DNA from: an uncultured Lachnospiraceae bacterium
GTDB taxonomy: Bacteria > Bacillota > Clostridia > Lachnospirales > Lachnospiraceae
Assembly: GCA_947644545.1 (NCBI GenBank)
Contig: CANRZW010000027.1
Location: forward strand, 1-48,867
Reading direction: 5' to 3'
Length of the DNA stretch: 48,867 nucleotides
Within the stretch, counting starts at the first letter, position 1. The number at the start of each line of letters is the position of its first letter. Made by a program: the position numbers and the translations under genes. Shown here piece by piece: positions 26,791-34,942 of this stretch. Under the pieces are notes generated by a model, which worked only from the letters and a program-made list of their open reading frames with translations, made no database searches and was not told the origin of the DNA.

Positions 26791-27828
26791 TCAGATCAGC
26801 GGGGTGTTGAAAGGGCTGTTCTTACTGGAAGCATCTCGGGAAGGAATCTTATGTGCGCGGTAATAGGTAGGCGTGCATCCCAGAAACTTTTTAAATAGTT
26901 TGTTAAAATAGCTAACGTTATTAAACCCTACAGACAAAGCAATATCGGCAATGGACATAGGATCTTTTATCGTTTCGATCATCTTCTTGGTAGCTTCGAG
27001 AATACGGTATTTCATCAGGTATTCAAAGGGCGTCATCTGGAGCGTGCGCGCGAAACAGCGGCAGCATTCACTCTTACTGATATGGACGCTGTCGGCGATC
27101 TCGTCCAGAGAGATCGGCTCTGCATGATGCTTTCTGATAAAGAGCATGGCCTGCTTCACCCGCTGTTCGTCTAAGGAGACATGCGGGGGAGGCGCCACAT
27201 CAAGCTGCGGGATCCTGGCGATCAATTCCGACCAGAAACGGCAGAGATGCCCCTTTGTGGCAATCTCGTACCCGAACTGCTTGGTGACATTCGCAGCGAT
27301 CGCGTCATTGACGGCATCCATCATGCGCTCGTGCCAGGTATTTGTCTCGTTCATTACGAGGATCTTAAACAGGTGGAAGTTCTGGATCGGCAGCAGGAAT
27401 TGTGTCTGCAGATAGCTGTTCTTGTGTCCAAACAGAAAATCCGGATGAAATACAAGCGAATAGAAAGTACAGTTCTGCTTGTTCATGGAGCGGATAGAAT
27501 GCATGACATTCTGATTGATGATGATGCCCTGTCCTGGTTTGAGCGGGTAAGAGGCATCGTCTGTGGACACTTCGGCATGACCGTTATTGATGATCAGGAT
27601 CTCCATTTCTTCGTGCCAATGCCAGCGTATTCTGTTCATATAGGATTTGCTGAGATCCAGATAGTAGACACCTACAGGGTAATCCAGTGTTCCAAAGTCT
27701 TCCTGTACATACAGATCGTCATAAGTTTTTACCGAAGATTCCGTTGGGGAAGGATTCAGGTCTATGTCGTTCATGGCGTTATGCACGGTAGTCGTGTGTG
27801 TAGTTGCTATGTCGGTAAGTTTGTGCAT
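26791..27828 (-). CDS. AraC-family transcriptional regulator with cupin sensor domain
   Basis: The 345-residue protein has an N-terminal cupin-like ligand domain (about 50-130, with RWHWHEEMEILIINNGHAEV) and a C-terminal double helix-turn-helix of the AraC type (about 235-335, ending VGFNNVSYFNKLFKKFLGCTPTYYR). Such regulators usually sense small sugars or metabolites. It is transcribed from TTGACT-N17-TATGAT, divergently from the transglutaminase/pilus-like operon. Control of that operon is possible but unproven. Confidence 0.92.
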   Translation of the reverse strand: MHKLTDIATTHTTTVHNAMNDIDLNPSPTESSVKTYDDLYVQEDFGTLDYPVGVYYLDLSKSYMNRIRWHWHEEMEILIINNGHAEVSTDDASYPLKPGQGIIINQNVMHSIRSMNKQNCTFYSLVFHPDFLFGHKNSYLQTQFLLPIQNFHLFKILVMNETNTWHERMMDAVNDAIAANVTKQFGYEIATKGHLCRFWSELIARIPQLDVAPPPHVSLDEQRVKQAMLFIRKHHAEPISLDEIADSVHISKSECCRCFARTLQMTPFEYLMKYRILEATKKMIETIKDPMSIADIALSVGFNNVSYFNKLFKKFLGCTPTYYRAHKIPSRDASSKNSPFNTPLI

Positions 27829-27878
27829 GATTTCCTCTGATCAGTCCGTTTGCTGTGTAAAAATAACAATATATCTTT

Positions 27879-27907
27879 ATCATAGCATGATATGGGAATG
27901 TAGTCAA
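27879..27907 (-). promoter_or_regulatory. Promoter of the AraC-family gene
   Basis: On the minus strand TTGACT (complement of 27902-27907), a 17-nt spacer and TATGAT (complement of 27879-27884) form a near-consensus SigA promoter about 50 bp before the start. Confidence 0.7.
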
Positions 27908-27920
27908 AGCGAATATATTC

Positions 27921-27949
27921 TTGTTTGAACCGGAGTTTGATGTTATACT
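27921..27949 (+). promoter_or_regulatory. Promoter of the transglutaminase/pilus-like operon
   Basis: TTGTTT (27921-27926), a 17-nt spacer and TATACT (27944-27949) lie about 95 bp before the start at 28043. They are only 13 bp from the divergent AraC promoter, so one bound regulator could affect both. Confidence 0.6.
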
Positions 27950-28042
27950 TACCTGTAGCATAGGACAAATTTACCTATTTGCGGATAAATAAATTTGCCT
28001 ACAACTATATTTTATATGAGCTTTCACGAAAGGAGTTGACCT

Positions 28043-29023
28043 ATGCACAGAAAATCTATTCCTGTCTGTGTATTTCTCATAATCATTTTTGTTTTCTCGT
28101 TTATCGGATGCTCTTTTCAGTCATCGGGTTCTCCTTCCCAGAAGAATGCAGGCACGGACCAGGCTGCCGGGGAGGGAAAGGCAGATAAGAAAAAGGTGGA
28201 GCAGCATAGAGCCACCGTACACAGCTGTCTTGTTCCTGAGGCATCGGGAACCGTTACCTACGGAAATGAGGTCGTTTCGATAGATGCCTCTAATACTGCG
28301 GAGGGATATGTGATGGTCCGCTATCAGGGAGAGTCTTCCAAAGTGCGTCTGCAGATTACCGTGCCCGATCAGACAACTTATACGTATACGCTTGCATCGA
28401 GCGGTTCCTATGAAACATTTCCGTTATCCGAAGGGGATGGCAGCTATAAACTGGATATTCTGGAGAATGCATATGACGATATGTATGCGCTTGCTTTTTC
28501 ACAGGATATTCAGGTAACGTTAAAGGATGAATTCAAGCCTTTTCTGTATCCGAACCAGTATGCGTGGTTTACGAAGGACGATGAGGTCGTAGCATACGGA
28601 ATCGAAATATCTGACAATGCCGTGGATGATCTGGATTATGTAGAACAGATCTACCTCTTTGTGATCGGGAACGTTGTCTATGATGATCAGCTGGCAGCTA
28701 CAGTCACATCGGGATATCTGCCGGATGTGGATGTGACACTGCGCACCAGGAAAGGGATTTGTTTTGATTATGCGTCCCTTATGGTAGCCTTTCTTCGTTC
28801 TCAGGGAATCCCGACCAAATTGCAGATCGGTTATTCCGGTGATGCGTACCATGCCTGGATCAGCGTATATCTGACGCAGGTCGGATGGGTGGACGACATC
28901 ATCGAATTTGACGGCAAAAGCTGGTCGCTGATGGATCCCACGCTTGCGGCAGGCAACAGCCGTTCTTCCCTTAAGAAATATATAGGGGATGGCAGCAATT
29001 ATACAGTGAAATATCTATATTAG
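28043..29023 (+). CDS. Transglutaminase-like lipoprotein
   Basis: The 326-residue protein has a lipoprotein signal (hydrophobic residues 9-21, lipobox ending at Cys23 in SFIGCS), then a Ser/Lys-rich linker. A C-terminal transglutaminase-like domain follows, with the full triad: Cys240 (RKGICFDYA), His270 (YHAWISV) and Asp298 (LMDPT). It should be anchored on the outer face of the membrane. Members of this fold are proteases or crosslinking enzymes; the target is unknown. It is the first gene before the pilus-like genes, so it may process their products. Confidence 0.9.
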   Translation: MHRKSIPVCVFLIIIFVFSFIGCSFQSSGSPSQKNAGTDQAAGEGKADKKKVEQHRATVHSCLVPEASGTVTYGNEVVSIDASNTAEGYVMVRYQGESSKVRLQITVPDQTTYTYTLASSGSYETFPLSEGDGSYKLDILENAYDDMYALAFSQDIQVTLKDEFKPFLYPNQYAWFTKDDEVVAYGIEISDNAVDDLDYVEQIYLFVIGNVVYDDQLAATVTSGYLPDVDVTLRTRKGICFDYASLMVAFLRSQGIPTKLQIGYSGDAYHAWISVYLTQVGWVDDIIEFDGKSWSLMDPTLAAGNSRSSLKKYIGDGSNYTVKYLY

Positions 29024-29049
29024 GATTGATACGGTTAGGACTGATACGA
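29020..29049 (+). repeat. 15-bp direct duplication at the transglutaminase stop codon
   Basis: TTAGGATTGATACGG is followed immediately by TTAGGACTGATACGA. The first copy contains the TAG stop. This is a two-unit tandem duplication with two mismatches. Confidence 0.6.
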
Positions 29050-29092
29050 TATCACAACATTACTATAAACGGAAACGGAGGACGATCAAATT

Positions 29093-30127
29093 ATGAAACC
29101 TTTTTCCAGTTTGGAATTATCTTCATTCTGTGGACAGATTGCGCTGATTCTCAAGGCAGGCATTTCATCTCTGGAAGGATTGACGATCATGCAGGAGGAT
29201 GCAGAGTCTGCCGCCGAGAAGGAGATACTGGAAGCGCTGCTTTCCAATATGCAGGAAACGGGCAGCCTTTTTCAGGCCATGGAGTCTACCGGGCTGTATC
29301 CTTCCTATATGCTGCATATGGTTGAGATCGGCGAGGAGACAGGAACGCTGGATGCGGTCATGGAAGCTCTCCGGAACCATTATGAGAGGGAGGATTCGAT
29401 CCGTAAAAGCATTCGCAATTCCATTACTTATCCAATGGTCATGGTAGCCATGATGGCAATGGTGATTATTGTTCTGCTTGTGAAGGTAATGCCTATCTTC
29501 AATCAGGTATTTATACAGCTGGGCACGGAAATGACAGGAGTCTCGCGGACGCTGATGAATGCGGGAACGGCCATCAGCCGCTATTCGGTTGTTTTCATCA
29601 TTCTGCTTGTCCTGATTGCAGTCCTGATCGTTGCCGGTACGCGGACAGATTCAGGACGCCGTATGTTCAAGAGGATCGGTTATAAGCTTGGATTTACAAG
29701 AGCCGTCTATGAAGAGATTGCGGCCTGCAGATTTGCGAGCGGTATGGCGCTCACATTGAGCAGCGGCCTTAATCCGGACCGCAGCATGGAACTGGTCACG
29801 TCTCTGAATGATGATCCTGTTTTCCGCAAGAAGATCGATCTGTGCCTGGAGAAGGTCAATGAGGGAGAGGATCTCTCGGAAGCGCTGCAGCATTCCGGTA
29901 TGTTTACGGGAGTCTATGCCCGCATGGCATCTATCGGATCTAAGACCGGCTCGATGGATAAGGTGATGGAGCAGATCGCGGACCTCTATCAGGATGATAT
30001 TGATACCCGGATGAATAATCTGCTGGCAGTGCTGGAACCGACGCTGGTGGTTGTGTTATCGCTTATCGTGGGCGTGATTCTGTTGTCGGTGATGCTGCCG
30101 CTTATGGGGATTATGTCCAGCATTTAG
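29093..30127 (+). CDS. PilC/GspF-type inner membrane platform protein
   Basis: The 344-residue protein has two T2SSF domains (about 10-125 and 205-330), each ending in membrane segments. The GEETGTLDAVMEALRNHYERE motif is repeated as GSKTGSMDKVMEQIADLYQDD. It is the polytopic platform on which pilin or pseudopilin subunits are assembled. It is the second gene of the operon, about 70 bp after the lipoprotein gene and 22 bp before a small pilin-like gene. Confidence 0.9.
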   Translation: MKPFSSLELSSFCGQIALILKAGISSLEGLTIMQEDAESAAEKEILEALLSNMQETGSLFQAMESTGLYPSYMLHMVEIGEETGTLDAVMEALRNHYEREDSIRKSIRNSITYPMVMVAMMAMVIIVLLVKVMPIFNQVFIQLGTEMTGVSRTLMNAGTAISRYSVVFIILLVLIAVLIVAGTRTDSGRRMFKRIGYKLGFTRAVYEEIAACRFASGMALTLSSGLNPDRSMELVTSLNDDPVFRKKIDLCLEKVNEGEDLSEALQHSGMFTGVYARMASIGSKTGSMDKVMEQIADLYQDDIDTRMNNLLAVLEPTLVVVLSLIVGVILLSVMLPLMGIMSSI

Positions 30128-30149
30128 ACAGATAAGGAGCAGTCTATTT

Positions 30150-30479
30150 ATGAAACGTTTTGTTTATCGCAAACAACAGGGAGCGCAGTTGAGAATGATA
30201 TTGTCCGTCTGTGTGTTTCTGCTGATCGGTCTTGTCTTCCTGCAGGGGATATCCTCGATATCTGCCGGAACCAGAAAGCGGCAGAAAGAAAGTCTGGAAA
30301 ACGCCATCATGCGCAGCGTTACACACTGTTATGCGGTGGAGGGCAGCTATCCGGCGGATCTGGACTATCTGAAAGAAAATTATGGACTGACCTATGATGA
30401 GACGCTTTTCTTTGTAGATTATCAGATGATAGGCGCTAATATCCTGCCGGACATTACGATTATTGAGAGGAAGGAGTAG
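30150..30479 (+). CDS. Small pilin-like membrane protein
   Basis: The 109-residue protein has a basic N-terminus, one hydrophobic helix (about 17-40) and a small soluble domain with HCYAVEGSYPADLDYLKENYG, which resembles the start of pseudopilin globular domains. No classical prepilin cleavage site with Glu at +5 is evident. Its place between PilC/GspF and further small membrane proteins supports a pseudopilin-like role. Exact family not recognised. Confidence 0.7.
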   Translation: MKRFVYRKQQGAQLRMILSVCVFLLIGLVFLQGISSISAGTRKRQKESLENAIMRSVTHCYAVEGSYPADLDYLKENYGLTYDETLFFVDYQMIGANILPDITIIERKE

Positions 30480-30483
30480 GAGT

Positions 30484-30966
30484 ATGGAATTTCGACTGAA
30501 ACGCAGGCATATGATCGATCTTCTGTTTCCGATCGCCTTGTTTTTTGTTTTTGCGCTGTCAGCCCTGACATTGATCTTACTGGCGGCAGGAATCTATCAG
30601 TCAACGACAGCTAATTCGTCTCTTCAATATACTTCGCGGACAGGTCTGGCCTATATCAGCGAGAAGATTCATCAGAATGATGAGGACGGCGCCGTTTATC
30701 TGGGGAACTTTGACGGACAGGATGCGGTCATTCTGGAGCAGAAGCAGGGAGATACGCTTTATTATACGTATATATATGCTTATGACCGGAATCTGAAAGA
30801 ACTCTTCATCAAGGATGGCGTTGCGGCGACGGCTGCAGACGGCAGAACGATCCTCGAGGTAGAGGATTTTACGATAGAACAGGTCTCGGACCAGCTCTTT
30901 CGGTTCAGCTGCACGGATCAGGAGAACAGAACAAGTTCGGCCGTGATCGGTATCCGGAGCAGATGA
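30484..30966 (+). CDS. DUF4860-like membrane protein of the pilus-like operon
   Basis: The 160-residue protein has one N-terminal transmembrane helix (about 12-38) followed by a beta-rich soluble domain with TGLAYISEKIHQND and YTYIYAYDRNLKELFI. It resembles DUF4860 proteins, which in my recollection occur in such clostridial clusters; that family call is tentative. ATG 30484 follows GGAG 4 bp after the previous stop. It is probably a structural subunit on the outer face of the membrane. Confidence 0.65.
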   Translation: MEFRLKRRHMIDLLFPIALFFVFALSALTLILLAAGIYQSTTANSSLQYTSRTGLAYISEKIHQNDEDGAVYLGNFDGQDAVILEQKQGDTLYYTYIYAYDRNLKELFIKDGVAATAADGRTILEVEDFTIEQVSDQLFRFSCTDQENRTSSAVIGIRSR

Positions 30967-31074
30967 CGGAGCCTGTATTCTCAGGCAGTTATCGATAGAA
31001 GGTACATCCGCATCCGGTTATGACGGTATACCGGTCCGGGATATGGATGTTTGGAAAGAAAGGATTGTGATCCA

Positions 31075-31605
31075 ATGGTGCATAGAAACAGAGCACGCTC
31101 TTCAAGCCTGTTCCTGATGGAACTCATACTTGCCATTCTTTTTTTCTCGGTGGCGAGCGCTGTGTGTGTGCAGTTTTTTGTGAAATCGCATCTGTTGAGC
31201 CGGGATTCGGAGATGTTGACTAATGCAGTTAATGAATGTTCAGGCATCGCAGAGATAATCTGCACGACAGACAGCTTGTCGGAGGGAGCCGGGTTTTTAC
31301 GGCAGCTGTATCCGGGAGGGGACTATCCGGACTGGTTGGAGGCATACGATGCGAGTGATGCAGAGGCGGACGGCGCTTCTTTGTATGAGGCAAGGATCAG
31401 CCTCTATTACGATGAAGCCTTTGCGGTATGCGAACAGGGAGCTGCGGCTTATATACTGACGGTTGATCTGACCGTGGAAGAACAGATGCTGGGAGTGGTG
31501 CTGGAAGTGAATGAGAGCCGTGCCGGGGCGGGAACCGATGAGCCTGTTTACCGGTTGGAGACGAGGCATCATATTGCAAGGAGGACAGGATACGGTGAAA
31601 GATAA
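31075..31605 (+). CDS. Prepilin-like protein
   Basis: The 176-residue protein begins with a short basic leader (VHRNRARSS) and then LFLMELILAILFFSVASA. A Glu five residues into the hydrophobic helix is placed as in type IV prepilins, although the residue before the putative cleavage site is Ser, not Gly. The soluble part has paired cysteines (NECSGIAEIIC). ATG 31075 after AAAGGA is preferred over TTG 31051. It overlaps the next gene by 11 bp. Confidence 0.7.
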   Translation: MVHRNRARSSSLFLMELILAILFFSVASAVCVQFFVKSHLLSRDSEMLTNAVNECSGIAEIICTTDSLSEGAGFLRQLYPGGDYPDWLEAYDASDAEADGASLYEARISLYYDEAFAVCEQGAAAYILTVDLTVEEQMLGVVLEVNESRAGAGTDEPVYRLETRHHIARRTGYGER

Positions 31606-32134
31606 ACAACAGTCCTATTTCGTGAATATTGGTTCTTCCTCCCTGTTAGTCATATTTCTGGTGCTTTGTCTGGTCACCTTTGCCATTCTCTCATTGTCCA
31701 GCGCCAAGAGCGATTATTCGTTCAGCGAGCGGCTGGCGGCGCATCGGAAGAACTATTATGAGGCTTCGGCGAGGGCGGAAGATGTTACGGGAGAGATTGA
31801 CCGCATACTGAGTGCGGCTGCAGAGGAGATTGACTTATCTGGTCATAATAATACTGATCGGCAGGAGAAGACTGCACTGTATTATGATGCGGTGGCTGCC
31901 GCTCTGGATGGGAAGCAGATCGATGGAACGGCAGTACAGCTGGAGCAGGAGGAAGACGGGATATTCCTTGTATTTCGGATCGAGGCGGAGGAAGGACAGG
32001 AGCTTCTTGTCAGACTGCAGGTTAATGACTGCTGGAGTCAAGAGACATATTATGAGATAAAAACATGGAAGGTCATCAGTACCGACAGGCAGGAGGAAGA
32101 GAAACCCTTGAATCTGCTGCCCATTATACAATAG
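31595..32134 (+). CDS. Single-pass membrane protein of the pilus-like operon
   Basis: The 179-residue protein starts at GTG 31595, about 10 nt after AGGAGG (31579-31584), inside the end of the previous gene. One transmembrane helix (about 14-36) is followed by SAKSDYSFSERLAAHRKNYYEASARAE and a soluble domain. Its helix-then-coil layout resembles minor pilins or PilX-like proteins, without a recognisable cleavage site. Translational overlap ties it to the operon. Confidence 0.65.
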   Translation: MKDKQQSYFVNIGSSSLLVIFLVLCLVTFAILSLSSAKSDYSFSERLAAHRKNYYEASARAEDVTGEIDRILSAAAEEIDLSGHNNTDRQEKTALYYDAVAAALDGKQIDGTAVQLEQEEDGIFLVFRIEAEEGQELLVRLQVNDCWSQETYYEIKTWKVISTDRQEEEKPLNLLPIIQ

Positions 32135-32149
32135 AAGGAGTCTAAGCGT

Positions 32150-33205
32150 ATGAATTTACAGGAATGTTTGCAGAAGGCGATCGAGAGCAGCGCGTCGGAT
32201 GTATTTATTGTTGCCGGTCTCCCTGTTTCGTTTCGGAAGAACGGCATCATCTGTCAGTTTGGAGAGGAAAAGCTGCTGCCGTCCGATACGGAAGGGATCT
32301 TAACCGAAATCTACCGATGTGCCGGCAATCGCGATATGCAGCAGCTGCATGAGAAAGGAGACGATGATTTCTCCTTTGCGATCAGAGGCCTTTCCCGCTT
32401 TCGTGTCAGCGCGTATAAACAGAGGGGAACTTTGTCGGCGGTAATCCGAATCATTACCTTCGATCTGCCGGATGCCGGGCAGCTGCATATCCCGGATTAT
32501 GTCCTGCACCTGGGAGAAGGCGGCAAGGGCATGGTTCTTGTCACCGGACCGGCGGGAAGCGGTAAGTCCACGACACTGGCCTGTATGATTGACCAGATCA
32601 ATCAAAATCAGAGTAAACATATCATTACACTGGAAGATCCGCTGGAATATCTGCACCAGCATGGAAAGAGTGTCGTAAGCCAGAGAGAGATCAACGTAGA
32701 CACCGAGAATTATGTCAGTGCACTGCGTGCCGCGTTGCGGCAGAGTCCGGATGTCATCCTCCTGGGAGAGATGCGGGACTATGAGACCATAGAAGTTGCC
32801 ATGACGGCGGCGGAGACCGGACATTTGCTGTTGTCCACGCTGCATACGATCGGGGCGGCCAATACCATAGACCGTATTATTGACGTATTCCCTGCGAATC
32901 AGCAGAGACAGATCGGTGTGCAGCTGTCTACCGTACTGAATGCGGTAGTCTCACAGCAGCTTGTGCCGACCGTGGATGGGAAGATGGTGCCGGCGCTGGA
33001 GGTGATGACGGTCACACCGGCAATTCGCAATATGATAAGAGATAACAAGATTCCGCAGATTGACGGCATTATCTATTCTTCCATGAAAGAAGATATGATC
33101 TCCATGGACGGAAGCCTGCTGAATCTGTACAAAAAGGGGATCATTGCGAAGGATACGGCGTTAAAGTATGCTACGAATGCCGATATGCTGTCGAAGAAGC
33201 TGTGA
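32150..33205 (+). CDS. pilT: PilT-like type IV pilus ATPase
   Basis: The 351-residue ATPase belongs to the PilT/PilU branch of the secretion ATPase superfamily. It has an N-terminal domain with SASDVFIVAGLPVSFRKNG, Walker A GPAGSGKS (133-140), an Asp box and Walker B LLGEMRDYETI, then the His-box region GHLLLSTLHT. PilT proteins power pilus retraction. In this operon it is the only ATPase, so it may drive both directions or act with a PilB encoded elsewhere. The C-terminal AIRNMIRDNKIPQ motif is typical of the branch. Confidence 0.92.
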   Translation: MNLQECLQKAIESSASDVFIVAGLPVSFRKNGIICQFGEEKLLPSDTEGILTEIYRCAGNRDMQQLHEKGDDDFSFAIRGLSRFRVSAYKQRGTLSAVIRIITFDLPDAGQLHIPDYVLHLGEGGKGMVLVTGPAGSGKSTTLACMIDQINQNQSKHIITLEDPLEYLHQHGKSVVSQREINVDTENYVSALRAALRQSPDVILLGEMRDYETIEVAMTAAETGHLLLSTLHTIGAANTIDRIIDVFPANQQRQIGVQLSTVLNAVVSQQLVPTVDGKMVPALEVMTVTPAIRNMIRDNKIPQIDGIIYSSMKEDMISMDGSLLNLYKKGIIAKDTALKYATNADMLSKKL

Positions 33206-33265
33206 CAGACGGAATCGGAGAAGTTCAGCTGGAATTTGTGACGCTTCGGAATAGACGAAAAGATC

Positions 33266-33291
33266 GATGTAATAGAATGATGTAATAGAAT
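33266..33291 (+). repeat. Perfect 13-bp direct duplication
   Basis: GATGTAATAGAAT occurs twice in tandem (33266-33278 and 33279-33291), between pilT and the S8-like fragment. Confidence 0.7.
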
Positions 33292-33306
33292 AGAAACGAC
33301 GATTCA

Positions 33307-33495
33307 ATGGACAATACCTGGAAGCCTATCATCAGATATCTTGGTGATCTGCGAGAGGGATTGTCCATTTTGTCTGCTGCGATTTTTGGAAAAACATCCC
33401 CCTTTCTGTTGATTTTTCCACTGTTTTTCATAATTTGGCGATGTTATGATAAGGCTAAGAGGAAGGAAGCGCTTCGTTCGGAGTATCAAGGATAA
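33307..33495 (+). pseudogene. Fragment related to the N-terminus of S8 peptidases
   Basis: The first 24 residues of this 62-residue frame (DNTWKPIIRYLGDLREGLS and on) align closely with DSTWELIVKYHGDLRQGLS of the S8 peptidase at 43784-45577. The DNA matches too: TGGTGATCTGCGA is identical in both. After this point the similarity stops and the frame becomes a hydrophobic tail. No catalytic motif remains. It is best read as a decayed or recombined S8 N-terminus. A small membrane peptide is the alternative, but no good ribosome binding site is visible. Confidence 0.5.
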
Positions 33496-33521
33496 CCTGT
33501 TGTGATAAGGAGGTAAAGGGA

Positions 33522-34889
33522 ATGGGGAAAAAGAGTAAGGGCGGTATTGCCGTTCTGGTAAGTATGAGTGTATTGCTGGGGCTTGGCGGCTGTGGAAAGC
33601 CGTCCGTATCATCGGAGGGGCCGGAGGCCGGCAGTTCTTCCGAAGCAGCAGCGGCATCGGAGGAGAAGATTACATTGACGCTTCGTCATCAGGACGTCGG
33701 AGCGGGAACGGAAGCAGCGTCGGAAGCAACACGTATTGCCGTAGAGCGGTTCATGGACGATCATCCGAATGTGACGGTCAATATTGAAACATTGGATCAG
33801 GATACGCACCGGCAGAAGCTGCGTGCGGAGATGGCAGGGGGAATGCCGCCGGATTTGTTTTTCAACTGGGGATATGCGGAGGGAGAACCATACTATGAAG
33901 CCGGGCGGCTGTTAGATATCACAGATGCCCTGAATGCCGATCCTGAGTGGAAGGATGGTTTCGTTGACGGCATTATGGATGCTTTCAACTATGGTGACGG
34001 CACATACGGGATCCCCAGGGCGGGATTTATTGAAGGTGTCTTTTATAATAAGGAAATTTTTCAGGAAGCCGGCATTGCGCCGCCTGCGACCTACGGCGAG
34101 CTGAAAGAGGCAGTTACCAGAATAAAGGAGGCCGGATATATTCCGATCGCGTTGGGGAATAAGGAAAAATGGCCGTCCACGTTTATTCACAACTTCTTCT
34201 TCGAGAGACAGCTCGGGTATGATTACTTTGAGGCCCTTCTTGCCAGGGAAGAAGGGTATTCCTGGGTAAATGACGACTATATCGAGGCGAACCGAAAGAT
34301 ACAGGAGCTTGTTGAAATGGGAGCGTTCCCGGATGGACTGAACGCCATTTCAAGAGATGAGGGAGTTGCCCTGTTCTATCAGGGCAAGGCGGCAATGCTG
34401 ATTGACGGCAGCTGGATGTGCACCACGCTGGCATCCGATCAGGCGCCGGAAGGGTTTTCAGATAAGGTCGGATTTGTGAATTTTCCTGCATTTGAGGATG
34501 GAAAGGGAGATCAGAATACTGCAATCTCCGGTTTCACATCGGGCTATTCGATCAATGCTGATCTCACGGGAGCCAAAAAGGAGGCTGCGATCGAGCTTCT
34601 AAAGTATCTCAATGATGATGTGTCCGCAGAATTTCAGTTTTATGAATGTTTCCAGCTGCCTAACCGCGAGATCGCAAATATGGACGAAGAAAAGGCGGGA
34701 ACGTTATTTGTGGAGTCCGTGAACGAATTGAACCGCTCCACGGCCAAGCTTCTTCCGCATACGGATGTTATGCCGAGCGGCCTGATGAATGTTTACTATG
34801 ATGTTTCGCAGGGAATCTTCGACGGGACGCTGACACCGGAAGAGGGAATGGAAATGATGGAAAAGGCATCTGAAGAATATTTGAGGTAG
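33522..34889 (+). CDS. Sugar ABC transporter substrate-binding lipoprotein (CUT1 type)
   Basis: The 455-residue protein has a lipoprotein signal with lipobox LGLGGC (Cys24), a Ser/Glu/Ala-rich linker, and a family-1 solute-binding fold. Typical motifs are AEMAGGMPPDLFFNWG, the hinge region YGIPRAGFIEGVFYNKEIFQEAGI and FYQGKAAMLIDGSWMC. It would bind an oligosaccharide or related solute outside the cell. A strong AAGGAGG ribosome binding site precedes ATG 33522. The two permease genes follow at once. No ATPase gene is present; CUT1 systems often share one MsmK-type ATPase encoded elsewhere. Confidence 0.95.
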   Translation: MGKKSKGGIAVLVSMSVLLGLGGCGKPSVSSEGPEAGSSSEAAAASEEKITLTLRHQDVGAGTEAASEATRIAVERFMDDHPNVTVNIETLDQDTHRQKLRAEMAGGMPPDLFFNWGYAEGEPYYEAGRLLDITDALNADPEWKDGFVDGIMDAFNYGDGTYGIPRAGFIEGVFYNKEIFQEAGIAPPATYGELKEAVTRIKEAGYIPIALGNKEKWPSTFIHNFFFERQLGYDYFEALLAREEGYSWVNDDYIEANRKIQELVEMGAFPDGLNAISRDEGVALFYQGKAAMLIDGSWMCTTLASDQAPEGFSDKVGFVNFPAFEDGKGDQNTAISGFTSGYSINADLTGAKKEAAIELLKYLNDDVSAEFQFYECFQLPNREIANMDEEKAGTLFVESVNELNRSTAKLLPHTDVMPSGLMNVYYDVSQGIFDGTLTPEEGMEMMEKASEEYLR

Positions 34890-34942
34890 CGGCGCTTCTC
34901 TGTTTGACAGGGATCAGTGATATATTGGCAAAGGAGAATGAA

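Noticed and set aside
27181..27840. 219-residue plus-strand frame
   Set aside because: It is antisense to the AraC-family gene and has no recognisable domain.
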